Shown here: positions 23,805 through 33,194 of the stretch, piece by piece | Layout: the number at the start of each line of letters is the position of its first letter | How positions within the stretch are numbered: the stretch's first letter is position 1 | From: Schaalia canis | Lineage (GTDB): Bacteria > Actinomycetota > Actinomycetes > Actinomycetales > Actinomycetaceae | Length of the DNA: 64,000 nucleotides | Assembly (NCBI RefSeq): GCF_003858455.1 | Contig: NZ_RQZF01000003.1 | Coordinates: 248,001 to 312,000 of the forward strand | Direction of reading: 5' to 3' | The notes under the pieces: generated by a model | Told to the model about the DNA's origin: nothing | The model's input: only the letters and a program-made list of their open reading frames with translations | Databases searched by the model: none | Position numbers and translations under genes: made by a program

Positions 23805-24740
23805 TCATCGCGACTTTTTCAAGGCTTTACGCGCCTCCTTCTGACGGCGGCCTTTCGCGATGGGGCGCCCAGCCCACCATACATACAGCGCAATGACGCA
23901 CAGGCTGAGGAGGAAGAATACCGCCCACCAGGGGAAGAAGGGGACGTCTGGTGAGCTACCTTGCTGCTCGATATCTTCTGTCGGCGTGGGCAGCACTCGT
24001 TCGCCGGTGACAAGAATACGGTGGCTGTTGATCCCCAGGGGCGTACAGGTGATGAGGGTGGCGAGGTCTTTGCCTTCTTGGAAGCGGATGGCTTCTGTGG
24101 CCTCCGGCTCGATGACTTCGGTGGAGATGATTTTGTAGGTGAGGACTTCGCCGAACACTTCAAGGACGAAGGTGTCGCCTTCTCCGACCTTGTCCAGGTT
24201 CGTGAACATTTCGGCTTCTGCCAGGCCGCGGTGGGCGGTGATGACGGTTCGGGTGCCGATGCCCCCGACGGGCAGTGAGGTGCCTTTAAGGTGGCCGGCG
24301 CCGTTGAGCAGGGTTTGTTCTGAGGTGCCGTGGTAGATCGGCAGGTCGAGGTGGATTTTTGGGATGCGGATACGTGCCATGAGGCCCGTTGCTGAGGCGC
24401 GGAGTTGATGGTCGTAGTCGAGTAGGTCGTTGACCGATGTGCCGGTACCGCGTGGTTTGTTCGCGTTTGCGTCGAGGACGGCTCCGGCGTTGAGGGCTTC
24501 GTTATAGAGGCGGGCTTGGCGTATTTGCTCGGTTGCTTCTGGTTCGGCGTTGTTCACCTGCTCGTCGTAGACGGCGATGATCTGCGACTGGTTGTATTGC
24601 GTGACCCAGGCTGCAGCATCGGGGTATAGGAACATGGCAGAACCAACGATCGCCATGAGTGCGGGAATAAGAGAAAGGCGGTTAAGACGCCACTTGGGGC
24701 CGCGATGTTGGGGGCCAGGAAGGACGAGGCGTGAGCGCAT
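23805..24740 (-). CDS. srtC: class C (pilus-assembly) sortase
   Basis: 311-residue transpeptidase that joins pilin subunits through the pilin-motif lysine. Seen: an N-terminal transmembrane helix, a helical region, then the sortase barrel with LPIYHGTS, ITAHRG (His about 170), TLITCTPLG (Cys about 232) and HRILVTGER (Arg about 241), and a C-terminal transmembrane helix with a basic tail, the class C hallmark. Near the expected lid I see LLDYDHQLR rather than the DP-aromatic motif of many class C enzymes. The start at 24740 is preferred because earlier ATGs fall in or near a hairpin (24785-24819). It is the last gene of fimbrial locus II and presumably polymerises the pilin at 24976. Confidence 0.92.
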   Translation of the reverse strand: MRSRLVLPGPQHRGPKWRLNRLSLIPALMAIVGSAMFLYPDAAAWVTQYNQSQIIAVYDEQVNNAEPEATEQIRQARLYNEALNAGAVLDANANKPRGTGTSVNDLLDYDHQLRASATGLMARIRIPKIHLDLPIYHGTSEQTLLNGAGHLKGTSLPVGGIGTRTVITAHRGLAEAEMFTNLDKVGEGDTFVLEVFGEVLTYKIISTEVIEPEATEAIRFQEGKDLATLITCTPLGINSHRILVTGERVLPTPTEDIEQQGSSPDVPFFPWWAVFFLLSLCVIALYVWWAGRPIAKGRRQKEARKALKKSR

Positions 24741-24784
24741 TCTTCCTCTTTCCGTGAAGTGCCGTCCACGGACGGCGGAGTTGA

Positions 24785-24819
24785 AAGGGTGGAGCCGCAT
24801 TGTATGCGGCTCCACCCTT
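24785..24819 (-). terminator. hairpin between shaft pilin and sortase genes
   Basis: 16-bp perfect stem (24785-24800 with 24804-24819, 3-nt loop) in the 235-bp gap between the pilin stop and the sortase start, followed on the minus strand by TTTCAA. A partial terminator here would give much pilin and little sortase from one promoter. Confidence 0.7.
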
Positions 24820-24975
24820 CAGGTTAAGCGGTGCTGACTGTGCGCGGCGGGAATTGCGCTTTGGTGGGATTTACCAATCCGGGGCAAGGCTAGCGCCCGC
24901 TGCACAAGTAGCTCATGGTGTGGCTACCCTGCGCAGTCTGCGATGTAGTCAGCATGCAGTCAGCAATGCTGATTC

Positions 24976-26658
24976 TCAGGCTTCAGCGTTGCGCTTGCGG
25001 ATCACCATGACAACACCCATGGAGCCCAGAACCAGGGCCAGGCCACCGACCATGAGCAGCACGCGGCCGGAAGCACCGGTCAGCGGCAGGGCAGGAACGG
25101 AAACCTTGGTGTTTGCCATGGTGAGGTCGAAATCGGTCGACACACCGGCCTTCACGATAATTGCAAAGGTACGCTTCTCGAGAGAAGGAAGGACGAAACC
25201 AACAGGGGCAGTCTTCTCGCGCAGGACATAGCAGCGCTCCGTCTTAGGTGCACCATTGTTGGACTTATCGATAAACAGACCCGGAACAGTTACTTCGCCG
25301 TTCTGACCGGTCGTGACTTCAGTAATCGCGGTTCCGGTGGTGGCGGTGTTCTTTTCTTGGGCGACGGCAGCAGCCTTGCACGCATCATCGTTCTCAGGCT
25401 TGAGGACTTCGAATACCGCACCCTGCAAGCCAGTCGCCTGAGATGCCGCATCGTACTTCCGAATCTTGACGTCACCCCAGGTGGTCTTCGCGACATTGGA
25501 GGGCTTCGGAGTCGGATCGTTTGGAACCTTGGGGGTCGGAGAACCGCCAGGATTCGGAGTGACCGGGGTATCGGGATCATCGCCGGGCTCCGTGGGCGAG
25601 GTCTGAACAGCCACAAAAGCGGTGTTGGAAATCAGACCTTCGGTATTTTGAACCTTGTCGCCGGCAGGCACATTAGCTACTTTGGCACTCAGGGTGACGA
25701 CAATGTTTTCGTTCTTCTTGCCTTCAAGCTTGAGAAGACCAGCTTTGGTGAAGTTGACGGCGCGGAAGTTTTTCTGAGTTTCGTCAACCTTGTAATCGGC
25801 ATTCAAACCGAAAGCTTCACCACCGACCTGCACGCTCTTTACTGTGACCTCAGTCAGGCTTGCTGAGTGTTGGTCAATCACCGAGTAGTAGGAGAAGTGT
25901 TCGTCGAGCAGGCTGGGCACCTTCGAGGTAATCGTGTAGGTGACGGCTTCGGAAGTACCGATCAGCCACTTGTCGTCGGCGACGCTCACAGCCTTCTTAG
26001 GAGCTTCGGTGACAGTGTTCTTGGGGTAAGCGTGGACGTCGTAGATCCAGCCGGTGTTCTCTCCGTCGCCATTCTTCTGCGGGCGGGGGAGGGTAACGAC
26101 GAATGGTGCGGAACGCTTCACAACCGTGACAGCATTGCCAGCAACGTTGGTTGCGGTCTCACCTTCGCCGAGCTTCTTTTCGCAGACAAGGTAGGCGCCG
26201 ACGGGAAGGTTCTCGAAGGTAGCAACACCTCCACCTGCGGTCTTGCGCTCCTGGGAAGCCTCGCCGACCTTGGCAGAGAGATTGTTACCCAGCTGAGCAA
26301 AGACTGCGTCACCATTGTCGTTACATGACGTAGCAGGAATATTCGTCAATGCATTGATCGCGGTCCAGCCCTCGTTTGTCTTGAGGTCCACAGCAATAGG
26401 GTGCACCTTGAATGTCACACCGTTAACGCCCTGACCTTGCGCGTCTGGTTTTGCGGCAGTTACCGAGTCGGGATTTTGGAGAGAACCGGACTCGAACTTA
26501 TGAATGGTGAGCTTACCTTCAGTGCCAGTGATATTGCCGTAGGTGATTGGCGAATCTTCGGCATGGGCAGCGCCTGCGATCAGACCGGACGCGGCCAAAG
26601 CTACGGCGGCGGCAGCACTCACGGTGCGCTTCATTGAGAAGCCTCCGCTTTTGCTCAT
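24976..26658 (-). CDS. fimbrial shaft pilin, LPLTG-anchored (FimP/FimA-like)
   Basis: 560-residue backbone pilin. The start at 26658 (MSKSGGFSMKRTV) has AAGGAG upstream; the longer open frame upstream lacks support. Signal peptide cleaved near AHAED; pilin motif YPKN (Lys about 213); a Pro/Gly/Asn-rich linker near 370-390; C-terminal CnaB-like domain with E-box CYVLREKTAPVGF; LPLTG (about 524-528), hydrophobic helix and RKR tail. Paired cysteines occur in the N-terminal (ATSCND ... YLVCEK) and C-terminal domains, as in Actinomyces FimP/FimA. It follows a tip-adhesin gene by 137 bp and precedes a class C sortase: a complete three-gene fimbrial operon. Confidence 0.93.
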   Translation of the reverse strand: MSKSGGFSMKRTVSAAAAVALAASGLIAGAAHAEDSPITYGNITGTEGKLTIHKFESGSLQNPDSVTAAKPDAQGQGVNGVTFKVHPIAVDLKTNEGWTAINALTNIPATSCNDNGDAVFAQLGNNLSAKVGEASQERKTAGGGVATFENLPVGAYLVCEKKLGEGETATNVAGNAVTVVKRSAPFVVTLPRPQKNGDGENTGWIYDVHAYPKNTVTEAPKKAVSVADDKWLIGTSEAVTYTITSKVPSLLDEHFSYYSVIDQHSASLTEVTVKSVQVGGEAFGLNADYKVDETQKNFRAVNFTKAGLLKLEGKKNENIVVTLSAKVANVPAGDKVQNTEGLISNTAFVAVQTSPTEPGDDPDTPVTPNPGGSPTPKVPNDPTPKPSNVAKTTWGDVKIRKYDAASQATGLQGAVFEVLKPENDDACKAAAVAQEKNTATTGTAITEVTTGQNGEVTVPGLFIDKSNNGAPKTERCYVLREKTAPVGFVLPSLEKRTFAIIVKAGVSTDFDLTMANTKVSVPALPLTGASGRVLLMVGGLALVLGSMGVVMVIRKRNAEA

Positions 26659-26795
26659 GGTGTTCTCCTTATGTTCGGGAGGGCTAGATCCCTCTCGTTG
26701 TGTTGATGGAATAGATGGGTTTGGTGCAGGGAGCACCAAAAGTCAGGTATGCGCGTGATTTATCAGGGCGCGCGGGTTTTGTCTGTCCGTGCCGA

Positions 26796-29609
26796 TCAGC
26801 CTCGCCTTCTGGTGCGGTGAATCACCACTACCCCACTGACGCAGGCGATCAGAACTGAGGCTGCGCCAACATAGGTGTACATGTCGGCCGCCGTCCCGCC
26901 GGTAAGGGGAATCACAATCGGCTCTCGCGGGTAATTAACGATCGAAGCGATCGTTGCTGCCGGGGCAAGCTCTGCCTGAACTGTTGGGTTAGCGTTGATC
27001 GCATAACCGGCTGGGGCTCGCGTCTCTGTGATGCTGTGCGTACCCCATCGCAGTTCAATGATATGGAACTTCCCCTTTGCCGGATCCTTATCGATATAGG
27101 GTCCGCTTGCCCGCGTACAGGCTCGGGAGTCGCAGTCGCGGATAATCGTGTCAGCAGGCACCTGGGGGCCGCTCAACTGCCACTCCGATCCGCCCAAGAA
27201 GTTTCCCTGCGAATCGACCTTCGACCAGCGAAGCTCGGCATACACTGGGCGGAAGGCCACCCGACAGGAAATACGGTCTGCGCGCGGAACAGATAGCGCA
27301 CCAGGTCCTGCGGTAACCCTTGCCGCGAAGGGACGATTGCCTGGGCGAACAGTCCCCGGAGTCTCCGTGCACACCCAGCCCGGTGGATTGGCGAAGAGAT
27401 AGCCTCGTGTCCAACCACCTGGGCCAGAACCAGCCGTTTTCAGCGCAAAGTTTCCCGAAGCGATCGACGTCCGGGGAATCCTTCCCTGTGCCTGCATGAA
27501 ATACCCAGTCTGTGTCGAGGTACCTTGCTGGGCACTCACTCGCCAGTTTTCCGGCGGAAGAGGCGTGTCGGTCCAGCCTTCAGAGTTGTCAACCTCAAGC
27601 TGTACTTCCAACGTGGGAACGTAGATCTGTACCTCGTAATCTTCCACCTCACCGCTGCTCGTAATCTGCGTGGCCGACAAAGGCGAAACCGGGCCGAAGG
27701 AGGTATCAGCAGGGTTGGCAATACGAATACGCATGTAGGAACGTTGAGCGCTGCCAGCCTCGCCCCGCACAGCGCGCACGGCGTTAGCAGGGACTGTCCA
27801 CGTCAGCATAGCCGCTGAACCTTGGCAGTCAACCTCGTTACTTTTTTCCCCCTCGTCAAAGGTGCCATTCACGTTCCAGTCAATCCAGCCGGCAATCGTT
27901 CCCGGTCCGGTGCAGGCTACCTGGCGGGAAACTATCGCCCCCACGGCGGTGTCAAAGGTGAGATCTGCGTTATTAGTGATGCCGTCGTCGTCATCACGAT
28001 CAGCGTTCGGAGTATGAAGATCTACAACCTCATGGGTGACGAGTGCCCCGAGGCGAGTCGCCGGAGGCTCCATTGTGGTCAATGGAATACCGCGGGTCAG
28101 GTTCGTGGTAGATGCCGTCAAAGGCGAAGTCCACCTTGGGTGGAAGAAAGCGCCAGCAGCACCGTAGCTCAGGGGCGCATCAGACAGGTCTGACAAAGTA
28201 ATGAGGCCTAATGCAACGGCTTGAACGCCGTTACCCTGCAGGCGAACAGTGGCGTTTGAGGTTCCTTGAGCGAACAGGACAGCACCAGGCGTTCCAGAAC
28301 CGCTGGCGCACTCGTTGCCATTCGGGACGATCCTGATTGTGGACTGTCCTGCAGGAGCACCCGCCTGGGTGACGGCAAAAACCGCGTCAGCCGTCGCATT
28401 AACCGATCGGGAAGGTTGACGTTGGGGGTAAGTCGGAGGGCATCGTTGCTCGTCGGCGAAACGATCCAGCAGGTGCCACTTTGTTGAGCTTGGGGTGGTC
28501 GCTTCCACCCATTCGTCCGAACCTGAACTATAGCCGGCAGATTCAGCATCAGCGACAACCAGACCATCAATAGGAACTGGCTGCGGTGAGGAGAATTCCC
28601 CGTCACTGTCCTTCTGCCATAGCGCAGCGGAACATTCGACATTAAAACGAGGGGTTGCGCCATAACCAGGCTTGCCATGGTTGATACCCGGCTGGCCATT
28701 GCCCAAACCAATCACCATGCGATTTTGAGTGCCCTGACCACCAATGTTGTACATGTTGTCAAGGCTGTCTCCTTGCCAATTACCCGGCACGGTGGCGGCA
28801 ACAGGACCGGCCTTATAGCTAGGCCCCTGCCGCAAAGAACGATGATCCAGATTCGTTAATTGGCAGGAGGTAATCAATCGAGCCGAGGTGCCAATATTCC
28901 TCACATACGAGCGAACTGCCGAGTGAGGATAGCGGGAATCATTTCCCATGACATCAAATACGACACCATCAGAGCGGGGAACATCCGGGCGGGTAACTCC
29001 GCTATGGCTGGACGATTTCAATGTCGCATTCGCGTAAAAGTTAGGGTCAGACCACTGCATCCACTGGATAACGTCTTTAAAACGTCCGCTACCACCAGTC
29101 GCAAAAACAGGCGCACTCAGATTCGGATTATTAATATCCGTTGACAAGGCCGCACTGCTACGAGCTGCTCGCCTGAAACCCGAGAAGCCACTGCGCTGCG
29201 GCGCTGGAGCGCTCTGAGCAGCATCTGCCGCGCGCTCGCCAGATTGAGTCAGCTCATCAGCATCGTCTGAGGAGTCTCTCTCTGAGTCACTCTGCTGAGC
29301 ATCAGCCCCAGCAGCCGAATTATCCGCCCCATTTTCCTCTTCACCTGCGGCTTCGGTGCTGTCTACATTGGTGGAAGCATTCTGATCTTCAGCATCACTC
29401 TGGAGCGAGTCTGACTCTGGCGCATCAACGTCATTAGCGGGGGAAATCTCGCCATTGCTCTCCGCAGCAATGGCAGCCCCTTGATCGGGAGAGCGAACAA
29501 TAACAGGAGCAGAAATACCCTGGACGTGCAATCCAGGCAAGGCGAACAGGGTCGCACTTGCCATCAGAGCTAAAAGGAGCGTCCGAGGACGTCCAGGGAG
29601 CCGATTCAC
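26796..29609 (-). CDS. pilus tip adhesin-like surface protein, IPLTG-anchored, with GEVED-like domain
   Basis: About 937 residues, first gene of fimbrial locus II. I chose the GTG at 29609 (GAGGA 4-5 nt upstream; signal peptide begins RLPGRPRTLLL) over the GTG at 29657. After the signal peptide comes an acidic, Ser/Glu/Asp-rich low-complexity stretch of roughly 100 residues, then a long head domain, then a region with DRDDDDGI ... AGWIDWNVNGTFDEGE ... GEVEDYEVQIY, matching the GEVED-type domain of surface adhesins. It ends with a CnaB-like domain (WSKVDSQGNFLGGSEW ... ITETRAPAGY), then IPLTG, a hydrophobic helix and RRRG. Isoleucine replaces the usual leucine in the anchor motif. The ligand is unknown. 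Function as tip subunit is inferred from gene order and homology to the pattern at 2662-5523. Confidence 0.8.
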   Translation of the reverse strand: MNRLPGRPRTLLLALMASATLFALPGLHVQGISAPVIVRSPDQGAAIAAESNGEISPANDVDAPESDSLQSDAEDQNASTNVDSTEAAGEEENGADNSAAGADAQQSDSERDSSDDADELTQSGERAADAAQSAPAPQRSGFSGFRRAARSSAALSTDINNPNLSAPVFATGGSGRFKDVIQWMQWSDPNFYANATLKSSSHSGVTRPDVPRSDGVVFDVMGNDSRYPHSAVRSYVRNIGTSARLITSCQLTNLDHRSLRQGPSYKAGPVAATVPGNWQGDSLDNMYNIGGQGTQNRMVIGLGNGQPGINHGKPGYGATPRFNVECSAALWQKDSDGEFSSPQPVPIDGLVVADAESAGYSSGSDEWVEATTPSSTKWHLLDRFADEQRCPPTYPQRQPSRSVNATADAVFAVTQAGAPAGQSTIRIVPNGNECASGSGTPGAVLFAQGTSNATVRLQGNGVQAVALGLITLSDLSDAPLSYGAAGAFFHPRWTSPLTASTTNLTRGIPLTTMEPPATRLGALVTHEVVDLHTPNADRDDDDGITNNADLTFDTAVGAIVSRQVACTGPGTIAGWIDWNVNGTFDEGEKSNEVDCQGSAAMLTWTVPANAVRAVRGEAGSAQRSYMRIRIANPADTSFGPVSPLSATQITSSGEVEDYEVQIYVPTLEVQLEVDNSEGWTDTPLPPENWRVSAQQGTSTQTGYFMQAQGRIPRTSIASGNFALKTAGSGPGGWTRGYLFANPPGWVCTETPGTVRPGNRPFAARVTAGPGALSVPRADRISCRVAFRPVYAELRWSKVDSQGNFLGGSEWQLSGPQVPADTIIRDCDSRACTRASGPYIDKDPAKGKFHIIELRWGTHSITETRAPAGYAINANPTVQAELAPAATIASIVNYPREPIVIPLTGGTAADMYTYVGAASVLIACVSGVVVIHRTRRRG

Positions 29610-29780
29610 AGTTTCCTCGTAGATGAACTCTTGTTGCACATACTCTCGTGCAACCACTTCACTAATGTTGACCAGATATCAAGCATTCTATGTGTCGTTT
29701 AGTAAGCGAAACAAGAGGAGGAATATCACGTTTCAGCGCGCTCTATTCGCTTTTCGATAAGGACTTTCACCACTAATAGC

Positions 29781-29816
29781 AAGTGCCGCCCGCATTCAAA
29801 GATGCAGGCGGCACTT
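29781..29816 (-). terminator. rplA terminator candidate
   Basis: 15-bp stem with one mismatch (29781-29795 with 29802-29816, 6-nt loop) 20 bp after the rplA stop. Only a weak U-rich tail follows. It separates rplKA from fimbrial locus II. Confidence 0.6.
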
Positions 29817-29835
29817 AGATCGCTGAAAAGAAAAC

Positions 29836-30552
29836 TCAGGCAGCGTCCTCAGAGGTGAGGTTGCGAGTCTTCGTCACATCGACAGGGATGCCAGGGCCCA
29901 TGGTGGTAGCCACGGTGCCCTTGATGATGTAGCGGCCCTTAGCGGCGGTCGGCTTCAGACGCAGAACCTCTTCGAGAACTGCAGCGTAGTTCTCAGTGAG
30001 CTGCTCGGCGGTGAAGGAAGCCTTACCAACGATGAAGGCCAGGTTCGCGTGCTTGTCAACACGGAACTCAATACGACCACCCTTGATCTCACGAACAGCC
30101 TTAGCGGTGTCCATGGTCACGGTACCGGTCTTGGGGTTCGGCATCAGACCACGAGGACCAAGGACGCGGCCCAGGCGGCCAACCTTGCCCATCAGGTCAG
30201 GGGTAGCAACGGCAACATCGAAGTCGGTGTAGCCAGCGGCCACCTTCTCGATCAGTTCGTCGCCGCCGACCTCGTCAGCACCAGCGTCGAGGGCTTCCTG
30301 CGCGCGCTCGCCAACGGCAAAGACCAAGACCCGAGCGGTCTTGCCGGTGCCGTGCGGCAGGGTAACGGTGCCACGAACCATCTGATCAGCCTTACGAGGG
30401 TCAACGCCCAGACGGAAGGTGACCTCAACGGTCGAGTCGAACTTGGTAACGGTGGTTTCCTTGGCCAGACGCATGGCGGCCAGGGGAGCGTAAATCTCGC
30501 CGGCGTGGATCTTCTCCGCGGCGGCGCGGTAGCTCTTAGAGCGCTTAGGCAT
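29836..30552 (-). CDS. rplA: 50S ribosomal protein L1
   Basis: 238-residue L1-stalk protein. It starts [15 protein letters not shown] at 30552 with AAGGAG upstream; the longer frame is not used. Contains [22 protein letters not shown] and ends [14 protein letters not shown]. Follows rplK by 75 bp. Confidence 0.97.
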   Translation of the reverse strand: MPKRSKSYRAAAEKIHAGEIYAPLAAMRLAKETTVTKFDSTVEVTFRLGVDPRKADQMVRGTVTLPHGTGKTARVLVFAVGERAQEALDAGADEVGGDELIEKVAAGYTDFDVAVATPDLMGKVGRLGRVLGPRGLMPNPKTGTVTMDTAKAVREIKGGRIEFRVDKHANLAFIVGKASFTAEQLTENYAAVLEEVLRLKPTAAKGRYIIKGTVATTMGPGIPVDVTKTRNLTSEDAA

Positions 30553-30627
30553 TCTGCTTATCTCCTTGCAGTCGTGGTAATCGGGGCAGCGCATGCCCTA
30601 CCACTTGGGGGTTGATGACGTCGAGAA

Positions 30628-31059
30628 TCAGTCTTCGACGGTGATGCCCATGGAACGGGCGGTGCCGGCGATGATCTTCTCAGCGGCATCGAGGTCGTTG
30701 GCGTTGAGGTCAACCATCTTGGCTTCAGCGATCTCACGAGCCTGAGCGCGGGTGATCGAACCAACCTTGACGGTGTTGGGGGTTGCCGAAGCCTTCTGCA
30801 AGCCAGCAGCCTTCTTGATCATCTCAGCAGCCGGAGGCGTCTTGAGAACGAAGGTGAAGGAGCGGTCTTCGTAAACGGTGATCTCAACGGGGATGATGGA
30901 GCCACGCTGGGCTTCAGTCGCAGCGTTGTAGGCCTTGGTGAACTCAACAATGTTCACGCCATGCTGACCAAGTGCGGGACCAACGGGCGGAGCAGGAGTT
31001 GCTGCGCCTGCAGGGATCTGCAGCTTAATCAGGCCGGTGACCTTCTTCTTAGGTGCCAT
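30628..31059 (-). CDS. rplK: 50S ribosomal protein L11
   Basis: 143-residue GTPase-centre protein. It starts [18 protein letters not shown], has the conserved [16 protein letters not shown], and ends [10 protein letters not shown]. The 566-bp gap to nusG suggests its own promoter. Confidence 0.98.
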   Translation of the reverse strand: MAPKKKVTGLIKLQIPAGAATPAPPVGPALGQHGVNIVEFTKAYNAATEAQRGSIIPVEITVYEDRSFTFVLKTPPAAEMIKKAAGLQKASATPNTVKVGSITRAQAREIAEAKMVDLNANDLDAAEKIIAGTARSMGITVED

Positions 31060-31517
31060 GTGATTCGGGTCTTTCTTCTACTTCCATGCCACGGCGGATA
31101 CCGCAGCACACTATGCATAGCCAGCCACCCGCACCGCCCTCGTCAAACACGAAAGGAGCGCAAGGCACACTGGTGCCATACACAAATGGTCATCTTACCG
31201 CGCACCCCGCACTCTCCCCAAGTCCGGGTGCGCGACATCACGTTCCACACAGACAACTAAACACTCAGCCACACAAACAGCCCCGGAAGGCATCCAACGA
31301 TGCACCCCTATGATCTCTTTTGCTCTTTATGATCTCTTCTTATTTTCCGCTTCTTCCCTTTCCTCGCCTCTGCCACTCCGGCTGACTTGTGTGACAGTTG
31401 TTGCACGGTGACGCAGTTGCGACTCTGCGTGACGGCTATACCTGTCACGCAATGCAACACATGCACCACAGCCGCACATCACCACCCCACCATCACTGAC
31501 GCAACCCGCCAAACACA
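31060..31517. other. intergenic region upstream of rplK
   Basis: No gene seen. Probably carries the rplK promoter on the minus strand; I could not assign one with confidence. Around 31388-31450 there are several interleaved inverted copies of TGACAG/CTGTCA and GTGACGCAG/CTGCGTGAC, which could form a structured leader or an operator. Confidence 0.4.
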
Positions 31518-31555
31518 GCTCTGCCCCCGGATGCGTACGCATCCGGGGGCAGAGC
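31518..31555 (-). terminator. nusG terminator
   Basis: Perfect 17-bp stem (31518-31534 with 31539-31555, loop GTAC) 70 bp after the nusG stop. The U-tract on the minus strand is weak (TGTGTTTGG), but the stem is very stable. Confidence 0.75.
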
Positions 31556-31625
31556 ATCAAGCAACGCTTACATTCGCAGCCCAGCCAAGCAGGCCAGAGT
31601 ACCGGCAGCGCCTCGAACTAGAGAC

Positions 31626-32396
31626 TCACTTCTCCAGCTTCTCCACCTGATCGAAGGAAAGCTCCAGCGGAGTCTCACGCTCGAAGATGGTGACAAGCAC
31701 CTTGAGCTTCTGAGTCTCAGGCATGATCTCAGAAATAACTGCCGACATTGCCTCGAAGGGGCCATCAATAACAGTGACGACCTCGCCCACCTCGAAGTTA
31801 ACCTCAATCTCCTGCACAGGAGCGGGGCCGGTCTTCGCCTCAACCGCAGCTTCCTCCATGACATTGGGGGTCAGCAGCATAACGACCTCGTCAATGGTCA
31901 GCGGCACAGGATTGTGCTGATCGCCCACGAAGCCCGTCACAGCCGGGGTGTCCTTGACAACACGGTAGGCCTCTTCAGTGAACTCCATGCAGACAATGAC
32001 ATAGCCTGGAATACGCACGCGGCGCACGCGCTTCTTCTGCGACCCACGGAAATCCATCACGTACTCGTCCGGCACCTCAACACGGTAGATCTGCTCTTCC
32101 ATGTTCTGGGTCTGAATACGCTGCTCCAGGTTGGCCTTCACCTTACGCTCGTGGCCCGAGTAGGTGTGCAGCACATACCACTCACCCGGCTGCAGCATGA
32201 GGTCCATGCGGAGCTTCTCCACCGGATCCATCACAGCCTCTTCAAGGACGACAGTCTCTTCAGCGCCTGCGTCAGCCGCTTCATCCGCCGCAGCTTCGGG
32301 AGCAGCGTCTTCGATGATGTCAGCCTCGGTAGCGTCAGCCTCGACAACGTCAACGGTCTCTTCAACGGCTTCTTCAGCCAGGAACTCTTCGCTCAC
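31626..32396 (-). CDS. nusG: transcription termination/antitermination protein NusG
   Basis: 256-residue RNA-polymerase-binding factor. The start is GTG at 32396 with AGGAGG 6 nt upstream, giving (M)[12 protein letters not shown]; the longer frame is unsupported. About 75 N-terminal residues form an acidic Ala/Glu extension common in actinobacterial NusG. The NGN domain ([21 protein letters not shown] ...) and a KOW domain ([14 protein letters not shown]) follow, ending DQVEKLEK. Downstream of secE, but a hairpin with a U7 tract separates them. Confidence 0.97.
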   Translation of the reverse strand: MSEEFLAEEAVEETVDVVEADATEADIIEDAAPEAAADEAADAGAEETVVLEEAVMDPVEKLRMDLMLQPGEWYVLHTYSGHERKVKANLEQRIQTQNMEEQIYRVEVPDEYVMDFRGSQKKRVRRVRIPGYVIVCMEFTEEAYRVVKDTPAVTGFVGDQHNPVPLTIDEVVMLLTPNVMEEAAVEAKTGPAPVQEIEVNFEVGEVVTVIDGPFEAMSAVISEIMPETQKLKVLVTIFERETPLELSFDQVEKLEK

Positions 32397-32510
32397 AGTA
32401 ATCCTCCTGCTCAGGCTCGCTCGTGAGATTGCGAGCAAGGGCGAGGTGGGCCAGCGCCCTTCCCCATCCCTCACCCTCTTTTCAGAGGGCAGAAAATTGT
32501 GGAAAAAAAT

Positions 32511-32534
32511 CCGCCTACAGTGTCCTGTAGGCGG
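32511..32534 (-). terminator. terminator between secE and nusG
   Basis: 10-bp perfect stem CCGCCTACAG/CTGTAGGCGG with a 4-nt loop, followed on the minus strand by ATTTTTTTCC, 14 bp after the secE stop. The plus strand also has TCTTTTT after the stem, so it could act in both directions. Confidence 0.8.
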
Positions 32535-32548
32535 TGTCTTTTTGGCGT

Positions 32549-32842
32549 TTAGCCGAAGACCAATGCATTCAGTTTACCGAATGCGAAGTCAAGAAGTCCC
32601 GTGTAGGCCATGATGACCGCCACAAAAACGATGACAACCCCGAAATACGTCCAGGTTTCCTTCGCTGTGGGGTAGGTGACCTTCTTCAACTCAGAGACGA
32701 TCTGAGTAATGAAAAGCCAGATACGACGGAAGAAATTGGGGGTTTCCTCAACGGGATGTTCAGCCTCGGCGCGAGTGCGGGTCGGAGCAGCCTTCGTGCG
32801 ATCCTTGCGCACGGATGCATCACCTGCATGTGCCTCAGTCAT
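32549..32842 (-). CDS. secE: preprotein translocase subunit SecE
   Basis: 97-residue single-span membrane protein of the SecYEG channel. Start at 32842 (MTEAHAGD) with GGAGGA 7 nt upstream. A charged, disordered N-terminal part is followed by the conserved amphipathic segment [19 protein letters not shown], then TYPTAKETW, and one transmembrane helix ([14 protein letters not shown]). Preceded by tRNA-Trp, the usual bacterial order. Confidence 0.96.
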   Translation of the reverse strand: MTEAHAGDASVRKDRTKAAPTRTRAEAEHPVEETPNFFRRIWLFITQIVSELKKVTYPTAKETWTYFGVVIVFVAVIMAYTGLLDFAFGKLNALVFG

Positions 32843-32914
32843 GACATTCCTCCGTGTCGTCGTGTCAGTGTCGTCATGAGCGTCTCTGCTAAAACACTCG
32901 CTAGATATGACTAG

Positions 32915-32987
32915 CAGGGCAGGCGGGACTCGAACCCACAACCGCCGGTTTTGGAGACCGGTGCGCTACCAATTGCGCCACTGCCCT
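32915..32987 (-). tRNA. tRNA-Trp (CCA)
   Basis: 73-nt cloverleaf on the minus strand. Acceptor arms AGGGCAG/CTGCCCT, anticodon loop with CCA (TCTCCAAAA), T-loop GGTTCGAGTCC. Located directly upstream of secE. Confidence 0.95.
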
Positions 32988-33194
32988 ACGCTCGATCAAG
33001 AAGATTCTTGAACCAGCTCGATAGAGTCTAGGGGAATCGGCGCCCGAATGTCCAACTGGCAACGCTGAAGGGAGCTACATCACTCACCGCGCACAACCCA
33101 ACACACGCGTGTAGCACCCCAACACCTCGGCAAGGAACTCTCGCAATACGGGCCATAGTTCCCCTCCGCTACCAGCCCATGCGACCATAGAAGT

